Below, in pieces: positions 24,494 through 33,525 of a DNA stretch of 64,000 nucleotides. This stretch comes from Variovorax sp. PBS-H4 (lineage in GTDB: Bacteria > Pseudomonadota > Gammaproteobacteria > Burkholderiales > Burkholderiaceae_C), in NCBI RefSeq assembly GCF_901827205.1, contig NZ_LR594675.1, positions 5,326,001 through 5,390,000 on the forward strand. Direction: 5' to 3'. The position numbers were made by a program, and so were the translations under genes. The first letter of the stretch is position 1. Each line of letters starts with the position of its first letter. Below the pieces are notes generated by a model. That model was not told the DNA's origin. It worked only from the letters and a program-made list of their open reading frames with translations, and did no database searches.

Positions 24494-25987
24494 ATGTTGA
24501 AACGCCGCACCCTCCTGACCACCGCTGCCTTCGCCGCCGTGCCGCTCGCCCTTCCACAGGCGGGGCTGGCGCAGGGTCGCAAGGACACGCTGGTCATCGG
24601 CATGACGCTCGAGCCGCCGGGCCTGGACCCGACCACCGGCGCAGCGTCCGCCATCGCGGAAATCACCCACTACAACGTCTACGAGACGCTGACCAAGATC
24701 AACGCCGACGGCAAGGTCACGCCGCTCCTGGCAGAGAGCTGGGAGGTCTCGCCCGACCTCAAGACCTACACCTTCAAGCTGCGCCGCGGCGTCAAGTTCC
24801 AGAACGGCGAGCCCTTCAATGCGCAGACCGTCAAGTTCGCGTTCGACCGCGCCGGGGCCGAGAAGAGCACCAACAAGGACAAGCGCACCTTTGCCAACCT
24901 GAGCACGCAGGTGGTCGACGACAACACGGTGGTGCTGATCAACAAGGAGATCGATCCCGACCTGCCTTTTCTGCTGGGCCAGGCAACCGCCATCATCGTC
25001 GAGCCCAAGAGCGTCGACACCAACGCCACCAAACCCGTCGGCACCGGTCCGTACAAGCTCGACAGTTGGGCCAAGGGCTCTTCGGTCGTCCTGAGCAAGT
25101 GGGACGGCTACCGCAATCCGGCCGAAGCCAAGCTCCGGCGCGTCACGTTCCGGTTCATCTCCGACACCGCCGCGCAGGCTGCAGCGCTGATGGCGGGCGA
25201 TGTCGACGTGTTCAAGCCCATCGGCACGCGCGCGGTAGCGCAGTTCAAAAACAATCCGCAGTTCCAGGTCATCCAGGGCGGCTCGCGCGCCAAGACCATC
25301 CTGGCGATCAACAGCAGGAAGAAGCCGCTCAACGACGTGCGCGTGCGCCGCGCCATCCTGGCCGCGATCGACCGCAAGGCGGTGATCGAGGGCGCCGCGG
25401 ACGGCTTCGGCACGCCCATCGGCAGCCACTACGTGCCCGGCGCCCCCGGCTACGTGGATACCACGGCCATCAATCCGTACGACGTGGACAAAGCCAAGAA
25501 GCTGCTGGCCGAAGCGGGCGTGAAAACGCCGCTCGAACTCACGATGACACTTCCGCCGCCGCCTTACGCGCGCCAAGGCGGCGAAGTGATCGCGGCCGAG
25601 CTGGCCAAGATCGGCATCAACGTGAAGATCCAGAACGTCGAATGGGCGCAGTGGCTCAGCAACACCTACGGGGGGCCGCACGACTACGACCTCTCCATCG
25701 TGTCGCATGTCGAACCCTTCGACCTCGGCAACTACGCCAAGCCGGACTACTACTGGGGCTACGAGTCCAAGGAATTCACCGCGCTCTACGCCAAGATCAA
25801 GGCAACCGCCAACGAAGCCGAACGCAACAAGCTGCTGGGTGAGGCGCAAAAGCTGCTCGCCACCGACGCAGCGAACGGATTCCTCTACCAGCCCCAATTC
25901 CCCAGCGTCGCCAAGAAGGGCGTCAAGGGGCTGTGGAAGGAAAGCCCGATCTTCGTCAACGACCTTGCCGCGCTGTCCTGGTCGTGA
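24494..25987 (+). CDS. Extracellular solute-binding protein (family 5)
   Basis: A 497-residue periplasmic binding protein for the adjacent importer. It has a signal peptide (MLKRRTLLTTAAFAAVPLALPQAGLAQ) and the family-5 beginning DTLVIGMTLEPPGLDPTTG, then FKLRRGVKFQNGEPFNAQ and GTGPYKLDSWAKG, both diagnostic. Relatives bind peptides, opines or glutathione; the ligand cannot be told here. The start at 24494 gives the signal peptide. Its stop overlaps the GTG start of the amidase, which suggests that the imported compound carries an amide bond. Confidence 0.9.
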   Translation: MLKRRTLLTTAAFAAVPLALPQAGLAQGRKDTLVIGMTLEPPGLDPTTGAASAIAEITHYNVYETLTKINADGKVTPLLAESWEVSPDLKTYTFKLRRGVKFQNGEPFNAQTVKFAFDRAGAEKSTNKDKRTFANLSTQVVDDNTVVLINKEIDPDLPFLLGQATAIIVEPKSVDTNATKPVGTGPYKLDSWAKGSSVVLSKWDGYRNPAEAKLRRVTFRFISDTAAQAAALMAGDVDVFKPIGTRAVAQFKNNPQFQVIQGGSRAKTILAINSRKKPLNDVRVRRAILAAIDRKAVIEGAADGFGTPIGSHYVPGAPGYVDTTAINPYDVDKAKKLLAEAGVKTPLELTMTLPPPPYARQGGEVIAAELAKIGINVKIQNVEWAQWLSNTYGGPHDYDLSIVSHVEPFDLGNYAKPDYYWGYESKEFTALYAKIKATANEAERNKLLGEAQKLLATDAANGFLYQPQFPSVAKKGVKGLWKESPIFVNDLAALSWS

Positions 25988-27390
25988 GCTCGCCGCTGAA
26001 CGACCTGTCGGCCCACGAACTGGCCGGCGCCTATCGGACGGGCAGCCTCTCCCCGGTCGAGGTCACGCAGGCCGTGCTCGACCACATCGCGCGCTGGGAG
26101 CCGAGCCTGCAGGCCACCTGGCTGCTGCGTCCGGAGGCCGCGCTCGAGCAGGCGCGCGCTTCCGAGGCACGCTGGCGGCGCGCCGAGCCGCTGGGTCCGC
26201 TCGATGGCGTGCCGACCACGATCAAGGAAAACATCGCCACCCGCGGCGACCCCCTGCCTGCCGGCACGGCCGCCGTCGAATTGCGCCCCGCCGCGGCTGA
26301 CGCGCCGCCGGCGGCGCGGCTGAAGGAAGCGGGCGCGGTGATCGTTTCCAAGACCACCATGCCCGACTACGGCATGTTGTCGTCCGGGTTGTCGAGCTTC
26401 CATGCCCTGGCGCGCAATCCCTGGGACCTGACGAAGACACCGGGCGGTTCCAGCGCCGGCGCCGGTGCCGCAGCGGCGGCCGGCTACGGCCCGCTGCACA
26501 TCGGCACCGACATCGGCGGGTCTCTCAGGCTGCCTGCCGGCTGGTGCGGCATCTTCACGCTCAAGCCCAGCCTGGGCCGCATCCCGATCGACCCGCCCTA
26601 CATGGGCCGCGCCGCCGGGCCCATGACGCGCAGCGTCGCCGATGCCGCCCTCATGATGCAGGTCCTCGCCCAGCCGGACGCGCGCGACAGCATGAGCCTG
26701 CCGCCGCAGGATCTCGCTTGGTCGTCCTTCGACGCGGGTGCAGAGCATCTGCGCGGGCTGCGCATCGGCCTCCTGCTCGATGCGGGCTGCGGGCTGGCAG
26801 TCGATGCCGAGATCCGCGCGGCCGTCGAGGAGGCGGCACGCCTGTTCGAGCGCGCCGGCGCCTCGGTCGAGGTCCTGCAGCCGTTCATGTCGCAGGCCAT
26901 GCTCGATGGGATGGACCACTTCTGGCGCATGCGCTCGCTGGTCGACATCAACGCCCTGCCCGCGGACCGGCGCGCCAAGGTGCTGCCCTACATCCGCGCA
27001 TGGGCCGAAAGCGCGGCCGGCTTCAGCGGCGAGCATGTCTTCCGCGCGTTCAGCCAGTTCCACGCCACGCGCCTGGCGGCAGTGTCGGCTTGCGCCAAGT
27101 ACGACTACGTGATCTCGCCCACGGCGCCCAACCTGCCCGTGGCGGCCGAGCTGCCCTCGCCCACCAACGACCCGCTGCGGCCGCTGGAGCACATCGGCTT
27201 CACAGTGCCGTTCAACATGTCGGAGCAGCCGGCCGCTTCGATCAACTGCGGCTATAGCCGCGGCGGCCTGCCGATCGGCCTGCAGATCGCGGGCCAGCGC
27301 TTCGACGACCTGGGCGTGCTCAAGGTTTCGCGCGCCTTCGAGTTGATCCGTGGGCCGCAACGGCCCTGGCCACGCCCGCCAGGCGCCTGA
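25984..27390 (+). CDS. Amidase (amidase-signature family)
   Basis: A 468-residue hydrolase of carboxylic amides. The Ser-cisSer-Lys triad can be placed: Lys in VPTTIKENIA, the cis-serine in TPGGSSAGAGAAAAAGYG, and the nucleophile in HIGTDIGGSLRLPAGWCG. The usual order and length fit the family. The start is a GTG at 25984 overlapping the stop of the binding-protein gene (GTGA). It probably cleaves the compound brought in by the importer. It converges on the LysR gene with 15 bp between. Confidence 0.9.
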   Translation: MSSPLNDLSAHELAGAYRTGSLSPVEVTQAVLDHIARWEPSLQATWLLRPEAALEQARASEARWRRAEPLGPLDGVPTTIKENIATRGDPLPAGTAAVELRPAAADAPPAARLKEAGAVIVSKTTMPDYGMLSSGLSSFHALARNPWDLTKTPGGSSAGAGAAAAAGYGPLHIGTDIGGSLRLPAGWCGIFTLKPSLGRIPIDPPYMGRAAGPMTRSVADAALMMQVLAQPDARDSMSLPPQDLAWSSFDAGAEHLRGLRIGLLLDAGCGLAVDAEIRAAVEEAARLFERAGASVEVLQPFMSQAMLDGMDHFWRMRSLVDINALPADRRAKVLPYIRAWAESAAGFSGEHVFRAFSQFHATRLAAVSACAKYDYVISPTAPNLPVAAELPSPTNDPLRPLEHIGFTVPFNMSEQPAASINCGYSRGGLPIGLQIAGQRFDDLGVLKVSRAFELIRGPQRPWPRPPGA

Positions 27391-27405
27391 ACAGCGCCGC
27401 GCACC

Positions 27406-28272
27406 TCAGACCAGGTGCGCTGCCAGCAGCTCCCGCGCCCGGGCCACGAACTCGCTTTCGCCACGTCGGGGCGGCAGAAAATGGAACCCCACACTCGGCA
27501 GCGCAGGGAGCCCGTGCGGCGGCGGCAGGCGCGCCACCCCTTCGCACAGCGATGACTCGTTGAGGCAGGCAACACCGAGTCCGGCCGCCAAGGCCGACTG
27601 AAGACCTGCGACACCCGAGGCGACATGCGCCACCGCGAAGGGGACGCGCCGCTGCTTCAGCAGCTTGATCGTGAACTGGTGCAGCGAGCAGGTGTCCGGG
27701 AGCACCAGCAGGCGCAAGGGCTCGCCGCGGGCGACGCGCAGGCCGGTCGCGCCCATCCAGGCCAGGGATTCGCGGCGCAGCGCCGGGACCTTTGCGGCCG
27801 CAGCCGAGCCGCCCTGCCCCGCGATGCGCATCGACAAGCCCAGGTCGAACTGCCCTTGCGCGTAGCCCGCCTCGATGGCCCCGCTCTTCATGACGCTCAC
27901 GTGCAGCCGCACTTGCGGATAGCGCTCGCCGAGGCGGCCCAGCAGCCGCGCCAGCTCGCCCGGCCTGAAGTAGTCGGTCACCGCGAGCCGAAGCTCCCCT
28001 TGCAGGGTTTCACCGCGGAGGTCGCGCAGGGCTTCATCTGCCAGCGCCAGCAGGCGCTGCGCATGTCCCAGCAGCCGCGTGCCTGCAGCGGTGGGCGCCA
28101 CGCCGGCCTTGCTGCGCGTCAGCAGCGACTGGCCGGCGCGCTCCTCGAGCTTGCGCATCTGCTCGCTCACGGCGGACTGCGACAGGAACACCTGCGGCGC
28201 GGCCGCGGTGAGGCTGCCCGCCTCGACAACGGCGACGAAGGTCCTGAGCTGCTCCAGATCCATCATTTGCAT
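27406..28272 (-). CDS. LysR family transcriptional regulator
   Basis: A 288-residue LysR-type regulator. The N-terminal winged helix-turn-helix is clear: DLEQLRTFVAVVEAGSLTAA, then LSQSAVSEQMRKLEERAGQ and LLTRSKAGVAPTAAGTRLL. The rest is the periplasmic-binding-like effector domain. Two starts are possible, 28272 (MQMMDLE) and 28266 (MMDLE). It is divergent from the tautomerase gene, with a dyad in the gap, and converges on the amidase; control of the tautomerase is the more likely job. Confidence 0.88.
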   Translation of the reverse strand: MQMMDLEQLRTFVAVVEAGSLTAAAPQVFLSQSAVSEQMRKLEERAGQSLLTRSKAGVAPTAAGTRLLGHAQRLLALADEALRDLRGETLQGELRLAVTDYFRPGELARLLGRLGERYPQVRLHVSVMKSGAIEAGYAQGQFDLGLSMRIAGQGGSAAAAKVPALRRESLAWMGATGLRVARGEPLRLLVLPDTCSLHQFTIKLLKQRRVPFAVAHVASGVAGLQSALAAGLGVACLNESSLCEGVARLPPPHGLPALPSVGFHFLPPRRGESEFVARARELLAAHLV

Positions 28273-28296
28273 GACGCCTATCCACCATGAAAATCG

Positions 28297-28310
28297 ATGA
28301 TATCCATCAT
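28297..28310. promoter_or_regulatory. Dyad in LysR/tautomerase gap
   Basis: ATGAT-ATCC-ATCAT is a perfect 5-bp dyad in a short AT-rich stretch, between the divergent LysR and tautomerase starts. LysR regulators bind imperfect dyads at just this place, so it is a candidate site for the neighbouring regulator. This is inference from position and symmetry. Confidence 0.4.
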
Positions 28311-28380
28311 ATCTTCCTGCTTTTCCGATGGACAGCAACTTTCCACAATGACACCCTCACCGAGTCGAAAGGAAAATGCC

Positions 28381-28779
28381 ATGCCTCATATCGTGATCCA
28401 CCTCTCCGGCCAGCCCGACGCCCAACTCACCCGCCGCGTCGTCGACACTGTCGCGGAGCTGACCCAGGGCGTCCTCGATAAGAAGCTGCCGGTGATCGCC
28501 ACCACCGTGCAGTACATCGCTGAAGACGCCTGGTTCATCGGCGGCCGATCGCTGGCGGAGCTCGGCAAGTCGGCCTTCCACCTGGACATCAGCATCACCG
28601 ACGAAACCAACACCAAGGCCGAAAAAGCGCGCTACCTGCGCGAGGTCTACGCTGCGATGGCGGCGCTGCGGAAGAACCTGCACGAAGTGTCGTACGTGCA
28701 CCTGATCGACGCCCGCGCCGCGGCCTACGGCTATGGCGGGCTCACGCAGGAGTACCGCCACCAGCAAGCCGGGGTCTAG
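28381..28779 (+). CDS. Tautomerase family protein
   Basis: A 132-residue protein of the tautomerase/MIF superfamily. The N-terminus MPHIVIHLSG puts a proline directly after the start methionine, the residue used as general base in this superfamily. It is about twice the length of 4-oxalocrotonate tautomerase, so it probably holds two beta-alpha-beta units in one chain. The ATG at 28381 is chosen to expose Pro2. Divergent LysR gene upstream; the substrate is unknown. Confidence 0.8.
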   Translation: MPHIVIHLSGQPDAQLTRRVVDTVAELTQGVLDKKLPVIATTVQYIAEDAWFIGGRSLAELGKSAFHLDISITDETNTKAEKARYLREVYAAMAALRKNLHEVSYVHLIDARAAAYGYGGLTQEYRHQQAGV

Positions 28780-28853
28780 ACGACCTGGCGAACACGCGGT
28801 CACGGATCAAGGTGCGACGTGGCGCACGATCACATGCCCGCCTCCGCAGAGGC

Positions 28854-29381
28854 TCACCCGAGCAAGCCAAGCACGCGGCCTTCGCCCACGAACGATTCGC
28901 CTGCCAGCATCCGAAATGCGGTGTCGCGCTGGAAGTGCTCAAGTGCGATCGCCGGCTTCAGGAACTCGACCTGGAACGTTTGCGCCGTTCCGCGCCTGAA
29001 CGCTTGCCCGCGCGCAACGATCCAGCGCGCCGAAAAGCCTTCGTTGTCCACCACGAGGACGCAGCGATGCTCGCCTTCGAGGACTGGCGAATCTTCGGAG
29101 GGAAGCTGGGGCGTGCGCATCGTGAACTCGACGAGCATGTGAGGTTGGAAGGTGCTGCCCCACTGAAACCCTGCCGGCTCCGAAGCCAGCGGGCGCCGCA
29201 CCTTGGCGATGAGCCAGGCGATGACGTTGCCGATGATCGGCAGCCACAGCAGCATCAACAGGGTGCCAACGTCGCGGCGCGTCGAACCGGGCTCGGACAG
29301 CTGTCGCAACAGTGCACCACCCAGCGCCACGCATAGCAGCGCGATGACGATGAACCTGCGCTTGGCCTGGATGCCCGTCAT
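28854..29381 (-). CDS. Hypothetical membrane protein
   Basis: A 175-residue protein with two N-terminal membrane helices: FIVIALLCVALGGALL and, after a short loop, LLMLLWLPIIGNVIAWLIA. A soluble C-terminal domain follows, rich in beta-type sequence (HMLVEFTMRTPQ; HRCVLVVDNEGFSARWIV; FQVEFLKP). I do not recognise the family. The start at 29381 (MTGIQAKRR) is preferred to the longer frame because it places the first helix near the N-terminus. Confidence 0.65.
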   Translation of the reverse strand: MTGIQAKRRFIVIALLCVALGGALLRQLSEPGSTRRDVGTLLMLLWLPIIGNVIAWLIAKVRRPLASEPAGFQWGSTFQPHMLVEFTMRTPQLPSEDSPVLEGEHRCVLVVDNEGFSARWIVARGQAFRRGTAQTFQVEFLKPAIALEHFQRDTAFRMLAGESFVGEGRVLGLLG

Positions 29382-29576
29382 GACGCCGTGTCGTCCACGT
29401 CTGCGCCCCACGCAGTGCGATGGCCGGGCCTTGCGAGAAGCCGGCCGGCCATGTTTCCTTCGATATGCAGCAGGAATGTCTTTTTCATGGGTGATCGTAG
29501 CGCGCCGATGTCAGACGCGGCCGGAGGCTCGAGCGGCTCGCACGACAAGGAGCAGGCCCTGGGTAAAAATGCCCCC

Positions 29577-30950
29577 ATGCAAGACAGCCTGGGCAACCCC
29601 ATCACCCTGACCGACCCCGCCAGCCTGCGCGCGATCAACGACTTCGTCGAGGGTTTCATCGCCTGCGAGGCGCGCGCGGCCGGGGTGCTGGCGGCGGCGC
29701 AGGACGACAACCCTCTCGTGCAGGCCTACTGCGCGACGCTGCACCTGTTCGCCGAGTCGCGCGATGCGGTCCCGAATGCGCGCCCCTTTCTCGAACGTGC
29801 GCGGGCCGGCGCCTCCCGCGCCAGCCCGCGCGAGCAGCGCTACATCGCGGCCGTGTCGGCCTGGGCCGACGGCGACATCCTGCGGGCCATCGCCCTGCAC
29901 CACGAGCAGGCCCGCGAGCACCCGCGCGACCTGGCCTCGCTCAAGCTGGGGCAGTACCACTGCTTCAACATCGGCGACTGCCCCGGCATGCTGCGGCTCG
30001 CGCTGGCAGGCCTGCCAGCCGCGGCCGACGTGCCCTACCTGCACGGCATGGCCGCCTTCGGCTACGAGCAATGCCACTTCATGCGCGAAGCCGAAGCCAG
30101 CGCACGCCGCGCGATCGCGATGGAGCGCAAGGAGCCGTGGGCCCACCATGCGCTCGGGCATGTCATGCTGACCGAGGGCCGGCTTGCCGAGGGCCTCGAC
30201 TTCATGCGGGGCGTGAGCGACAGCTGGGTCGACCTCAACTCCTTCATGGTCACCCACAACTGGTGGCATGTGGCGCTGTTCCTGATCGACCTGCGCCGCG
30301 ACGCGGAGGCGCTCGCCGTTTATGACGAGCAGGTGTGGGGCGTGGCCAAGGACTACTCGCAGGACCAGATCGGCGCCGTGTCGCTGCTCGCGCGCCTCGA
30401 ACTCGCGGGCATCGACGTCGGCGATCGGTGGCAGGCGCTGGCCGGCTACCTGGCGCAGCGGCTCGACGACCATGTGCTGCCTTTCCTTGACCTGCAGTAT
30501 CTCTACGGGCTGGCGCGCGCCGGCCGTCCCGAGGCCGAGCGCCTGTTGCACAACATCGAGTCCTTCGCGCCGCAGGCCGCGCCTTCGACCCGGGCCAGCT
30601 GGCAGCGCGTGGCAATACCCGCCGCCCGCGGCCTCCTGGCCCATGCGCGGGGCGATGCTGCCGGCGCCGTCGAAGGGCTGGGCCTGGCGCTGCCGCGCCT
30701 GGCCGAAATCGGCGGCAGCCACGCGCAGCGCGATCTGTTCGAGCAGCTGTACCTCGATGCCCTGATCGCCACCGGGACCGAAGCGACCCTGGCGAGCGCG
30801 CAAGGTCTTCTGCAGCAGCGGGTCAACGCCCAGCCGGAATCGCGGCGCCTGCGGCGCCAGGCCGACGAGGTCTGCGCGTCGCTGGGACTGCCGCAGCCTC
30901 TGCGGAGCGCCACAAGCCAATCATCCAAGGAGACCCCGCATGTCAATTGA
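29577..30950 (+). CDS. TPR protein resembling TTC38
   Basis: A 457-residue soluble protein built of helical repeats. The region PWAHHALGHVMLTEGRLAEGL, then VTHNWWHVALFLIDL and ALAVYDEQVWG, resembles the TTC38-type tetratricopeptide family, whose function is unknown. The start at 29577 gives MQDSLGNPITLTDPAS; the upstream part of the frame looks non-coding. Its last 11 nt overlap the LysE-type exporter gene, so the two are translated together. Confidence 0.75.
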   Translation: MQDSLGNPITLTDPASLRAINDFVEGFIACEARAAGVLAAAQDDNPLVQAYCATLHLFAESRDAVPNARPFLERARAGASRASPREQRYIAAVSAWADGDILRAIALHHEQAREHPRDLASLKLGQYHCFNIGDCPGMLRLALAGLPAAADVPYLHGMAAFGYEQCHFMREAEASARRAIAMERKEPWAHHALGHVMLTEGRLAEGLDFMRGVSDSWVDLNSFMVTHNWWHVALFLIDLRRDAEALAVYDEQVWGVAKDYSQDQIGAVSLLARLELAGIDVGDRWQALAGYLAQRLDDHVLPFLDLQYLYGLARAGRPEAERLLHNIESFAPQAAPSTRASWQRVAIPAARGLLAHARGDAAGAVEGLGLALPRLAEIGGSHAQRDLFEQLYLDALIATGTEATLASAQGLLQQRVNAQPESRRLRRQADEVCASLGLPQPLRSATSQSSKETPHVN

Positions 30951-31566
30951 AATCTGGCTTGCCTTCGTGGCCGCATCGGCGGTGCTGCTGATCATCCCCG
31001 GCCCGACCATCCTCACCGTCATCAGCTACTCGATGGCGCACGGCCGGCGTGCCAACGTGCCGCTGGTCGCCGCCGTGGCACTGGGCGACTCGACCGCGTT
31101 GCTGGTGTCCTTGCTCGGGCTCGGCGCACTGCTCGCGGCATCCGCCTTCCTGTTCACGGCGGTGAAGTGGGTCGGCGGCCTGTACCTGCTGTATCTCGGC
31201 ATCAAGCTGCTGCGGGCTGGCGTGTCCTCCGCCGAGCTGGCGGCGCCGGCCGCACCGCGCTCGCGGTGGCGGCTGTTCGCCAATACCTGGCTGGTAACGG
31301 CCCTCAATCCCAAGGGCATCGTGTTCTTCGTGGCCTTCCTCCCGCAGTTCATCCAGCCGGGCGCGGACGCCTCCCGCCAGCTCTGGATCCTGGCCCTGAC
31401 CTTCGTGGCGATGGCAACGCTCAATGCAACGCTCTACGCCGTGTTCGCGGCCACGGCGCGCCGCCTCCTGAGCTCGCCGCGCGCGCAGCGGCGCTTCCAC
31501 CTGGCGGGCGGCTCGCTGCTCTCGGCCGCCGGTGTCTGGGCGCTTCTGGCCAGGCGTCCGGCCTAG
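30940..31566 (+). CDS. LysE/RhtB family exporter
   Basis: A 208-residue inner-membrane protein with about six helices. The hallmark near the N-terminus is IIPGPTILTVISYSMAHGRR, followed by GGLYLLYLGIKLLR and NPKGIVFFVAFLPQFI. Such proteins export amino acids, homoserine lactones or related small molecules; the substrate is not evident. It overlaps the preceding TPR gene and converges on the SPW gene with 6 bp between. Confidence 0.88.
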   Translation: MSIEIWLAFVAASAVLLIIPGPTILTVISYSMAHGRRANVPLVAAVALGDSTALLVSLLGLGALLAASAFLFTAVKWVGGLYLLYLGIKLLRAGVSSAELAAPAAPRSRWRLFANTWLVTALNPKGIVFFVAFLPQFIQPGADASRQLWILALTFVAMATLNATLYAVFAATARRLLSSPRAQRRFHLAGGSLLSAAGVWALLARRPA

Positions 31567-31572
31567 CCGTAC

Positions 31573-31935
31573 TCAGTGCGCCGCGCGGTGCCACCAGCGG
31601 CTGTATTCCTCGTCGGTCAGCAGAGTCCAGGCCGCGAGCACCAGCACCACCAGGCCCGTGAGGACCGCGGTCAGCATGGCGTCGGCGTTTCCGTTGAAGC
31701 GCAGCACCCACGGGGACGCCATCAGCCACAGGCCGAGGGCCGCCTCGGTCCATTCCTCCCAGGCGCGGGGAAGCAGCATGGCGCCGAGCGCGGCGGCGAT
31801 CAGCGCAACACCGACGATCACCGCGTTCGGCATCGCGGCCGGCTCGGCGTCGTAGCCCAGGATCCAGGGCGAAAGAAGCATCCAGGCACCCAGTGCTCCG
31901 TTCACCGGGTCTTGCCAATGTCTCAGTTGGAACAT
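31573..31935 (-). CDS. SPW repeat membrane protein
   Basis: A 120-residue membrane protein with about four helices arranged as a duplicated unit. Each unit carries the SPW motif: LLSPWILGY near 21-29 and MASPWVLRF near 72-80. The family is widespread and of unknown function. It is a single gene, with an apparent purine-rich ribosome site before the ATG. Confidence 0.88.
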   Translation of the reverse strand: MFQLRHWQDPVNGALGAWMLLSPWILGYDAEPAAMPNAVIVGVALIAAALGAMLLPRAWEEWTEAALGLWLMASPWVLRFNGNADAMLTAVLTGLVVLVLAAWTLLTDEEYSRWWHRAAH

Positions 31936-32025
31936 GGTCGTACCTCCTGCCGGCCGGAACGCCGGTCCTCATTTGAGCCTTGAAGCGGCTCAGGGTTCCA
32001 GGCCGCCTTCAGAGCGCCATGCGGC

Positions 32026-32697
32026 TTACGACTTGCCCAGGTGCCGCCGCTGGTCGTAGTTGGGCTGCGCCGGCATGCCATCGAGATGCGCGGTATCGGC
32101 CCAGTCCACGATCTCGATCAGTGCGGGGCGGCTGGCGTCGGCGATGCGAATGCGGTTGAAGCCTGCATTGGGAATCGCGCTCTGGCGTGGGCCGTTGAGG
32201 CCCAGCTCCTTCGCGGTCCGCCAGACCATGTCGAGCACGCCGCCGTGCGTGACCACCATCACGGTCTGTCGCTTGTACGAGGCAGCAATACGGCCGAATG
32301 CGTCGATGACGCGCGCATGGAATTCGCGTGGCGATTCGCCCCCGGGCATGCGGTGGTCCTCGCTGAACTTGAGCCAATCCTCCCAGGCGCGCGGGTGCAG
32401 GTGCTGGATCTCGTCCGCGCGCATGCCTTCGACAACGCCGAAGCTCTGCTCGCGCAACTCGACCGAGGTGACGATCTCTAGGCCAAGCTGCTGCGCCGCC
32501 GGCGCCGCCGTCTGCTGGGCACGCAAAAGATCACTGCTGACCAGGTGCTGTACCGACTCATGCGCGACTCGCAGGCCGAGACGGCGTGCCTGCTCGTGGC
32601 CGGTGTCGTTGAGGGGAACGTCGATGTGGCCCTGGAAGCGCAGCTCGCGATTCCAATCGGTCTCGCCGTGGCGGATCAGGATGAGGTCTGTGGACAT
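32026..32697 (-). CDS. Histidine phosphatase (phosphoglycerate-mutase-like)
   Basis: A 223-residue member of the histidine phosphatase superfamily, which forms a phosphohistidine intermediate. The catalytic LIRHGETDWN is at 7-16; a second conserved patch is SSDLLRAQQTA, and the late histidine is in VVTHGGVLDM. Members act as cofactor-dependent phosphoglycerate mutases or as phosphatases of small molecules such as alpha-ribazole phosphate. No cobalamin genes lie nearby, so the substrate stays open. It is divergent from the alpha/beta hydrolase gene. Confidence 0.88.
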   Translation of the reverse strand: MSTDLILIRHGETDWNRELRFQGHIDVPLNDTGHEQARRLGLRVAHESVQHLVSSDLLRAQQTAAPAAQQLGLEIVTSVELREQSFGVVEGMRADEIQHLHPRAWEDWLKFSEDHRMPGGESPREFHARVIDAFGRIAASYKRQTVMVVTHGGVLDMVWRTAKELGLNGPRQSAIPNAGFNRIRIADASRPALIEIVDWADTAHLDGMPAQPNYDQRRHLGKS

Positions 32698-32756
32698 GGA
32701 ATGAAGCTATTGTCCTCGCAACACATGGCGGCGGCGACACGAGGTGGACGGCGTGG

Positions 32757-33479
32757 ATGGCCGAGAATCGGCGCATGTCCTGCCTTGTCCTCTTGCCCGG
32801 CCTCGCCTGCGACGAGCGCCTCTGGGAAGCCCAGCTGCGCGCCCTGCCCGCCGGCATCGACGTCCGCGTCAGCGACGCCCACATGCGCCATCCCAGCATC
32901 GAAGCCATGGCCGAGGCCGTGCTGCGCGAGCAGGAAGGCCCCCTGGTCCTCTGCGGCGCCTCGATGGGCGGCATGATCGCGATGGAGGCTGCGCGCCAGG
33001 CGCCGGAGCGCATCATCGGCCTCGCGCTGCTGGGCACCAACCCTCGGCCCGAGACCCCCGAGATGTACGAGCTGCGCGGCTCGGCGATCGAGCTCTTCGA
33101 GCAGGGCGAGGCCCGCGACGTGATCCAGTTCAATGCGGCCTTCGCCTTCCATCCCGAGCAGGCCGGCGATGCGGCGCTGGTACGGCGCTATGTGGAACTC
33201 GTCCTCGATGCCGGCGCCCAGCAGCTCATTCGCCAGAACCGTGCGCTGATGACGCGGCCCGACCAGCGTCCATCGCTCCCGTCGCTGCGCTGCCCGGTGC
33301 TCGTGATCTGCGGCGATGCCGATCGCCTGACGCCGCCCGAATGCTCGAAGGAGATCGCACAGCTGGTCCCGCAGGCCGAGCTCGTGTGGATCGAGAACTG
33401 CGGCCACATGCTGACCATGGAGAAGCCGGTCGAGGTCAATGCCGCGCTGATGCCGTGGCTGCGGCGCCTTGCGGCCTAG
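32757..33479 (+). CDS. Alpha/beta hydrolase
   Basis: A 240-residue esterase-like enzyme. The nucleophile elbow is CGASMGGM, the acid lies in VICGDADRLTPP, and the histidine in ENCGHMLTMEKP. The start is ATG 32757 or ATG 32775 (MSCLVLLPGL); the second begins directly at the first beta strand and is a real option. It converges on pcp. The substrate is unknown. Confidence 0.85.
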   Translation: MAENRRMSCLVLLPGLACDERLWEAQLRALPAGIDVRVSDAHMRHPSIEAMAEAVLREQEGPLVLCGASMGGMIAMEAARQAPERIIGLALLGTNPRPETPEMYELRGSAIELFEQGEARDVIQFNAAFAFHPEQAGDAALVRRYVELVLDAGAQQLIRQNRALMTRPDQRPSLPSLRCPVLVICGDADRLTPPECSKEIAQLVPQAELVWIENCGHMLTMEKPVEVNAALMPWLRRLAA

Positions 33480-33525
33480 GACGGCGGGCACGCGAGCTCG
33501 GCATCACCGCCGACGAATTCAAGTC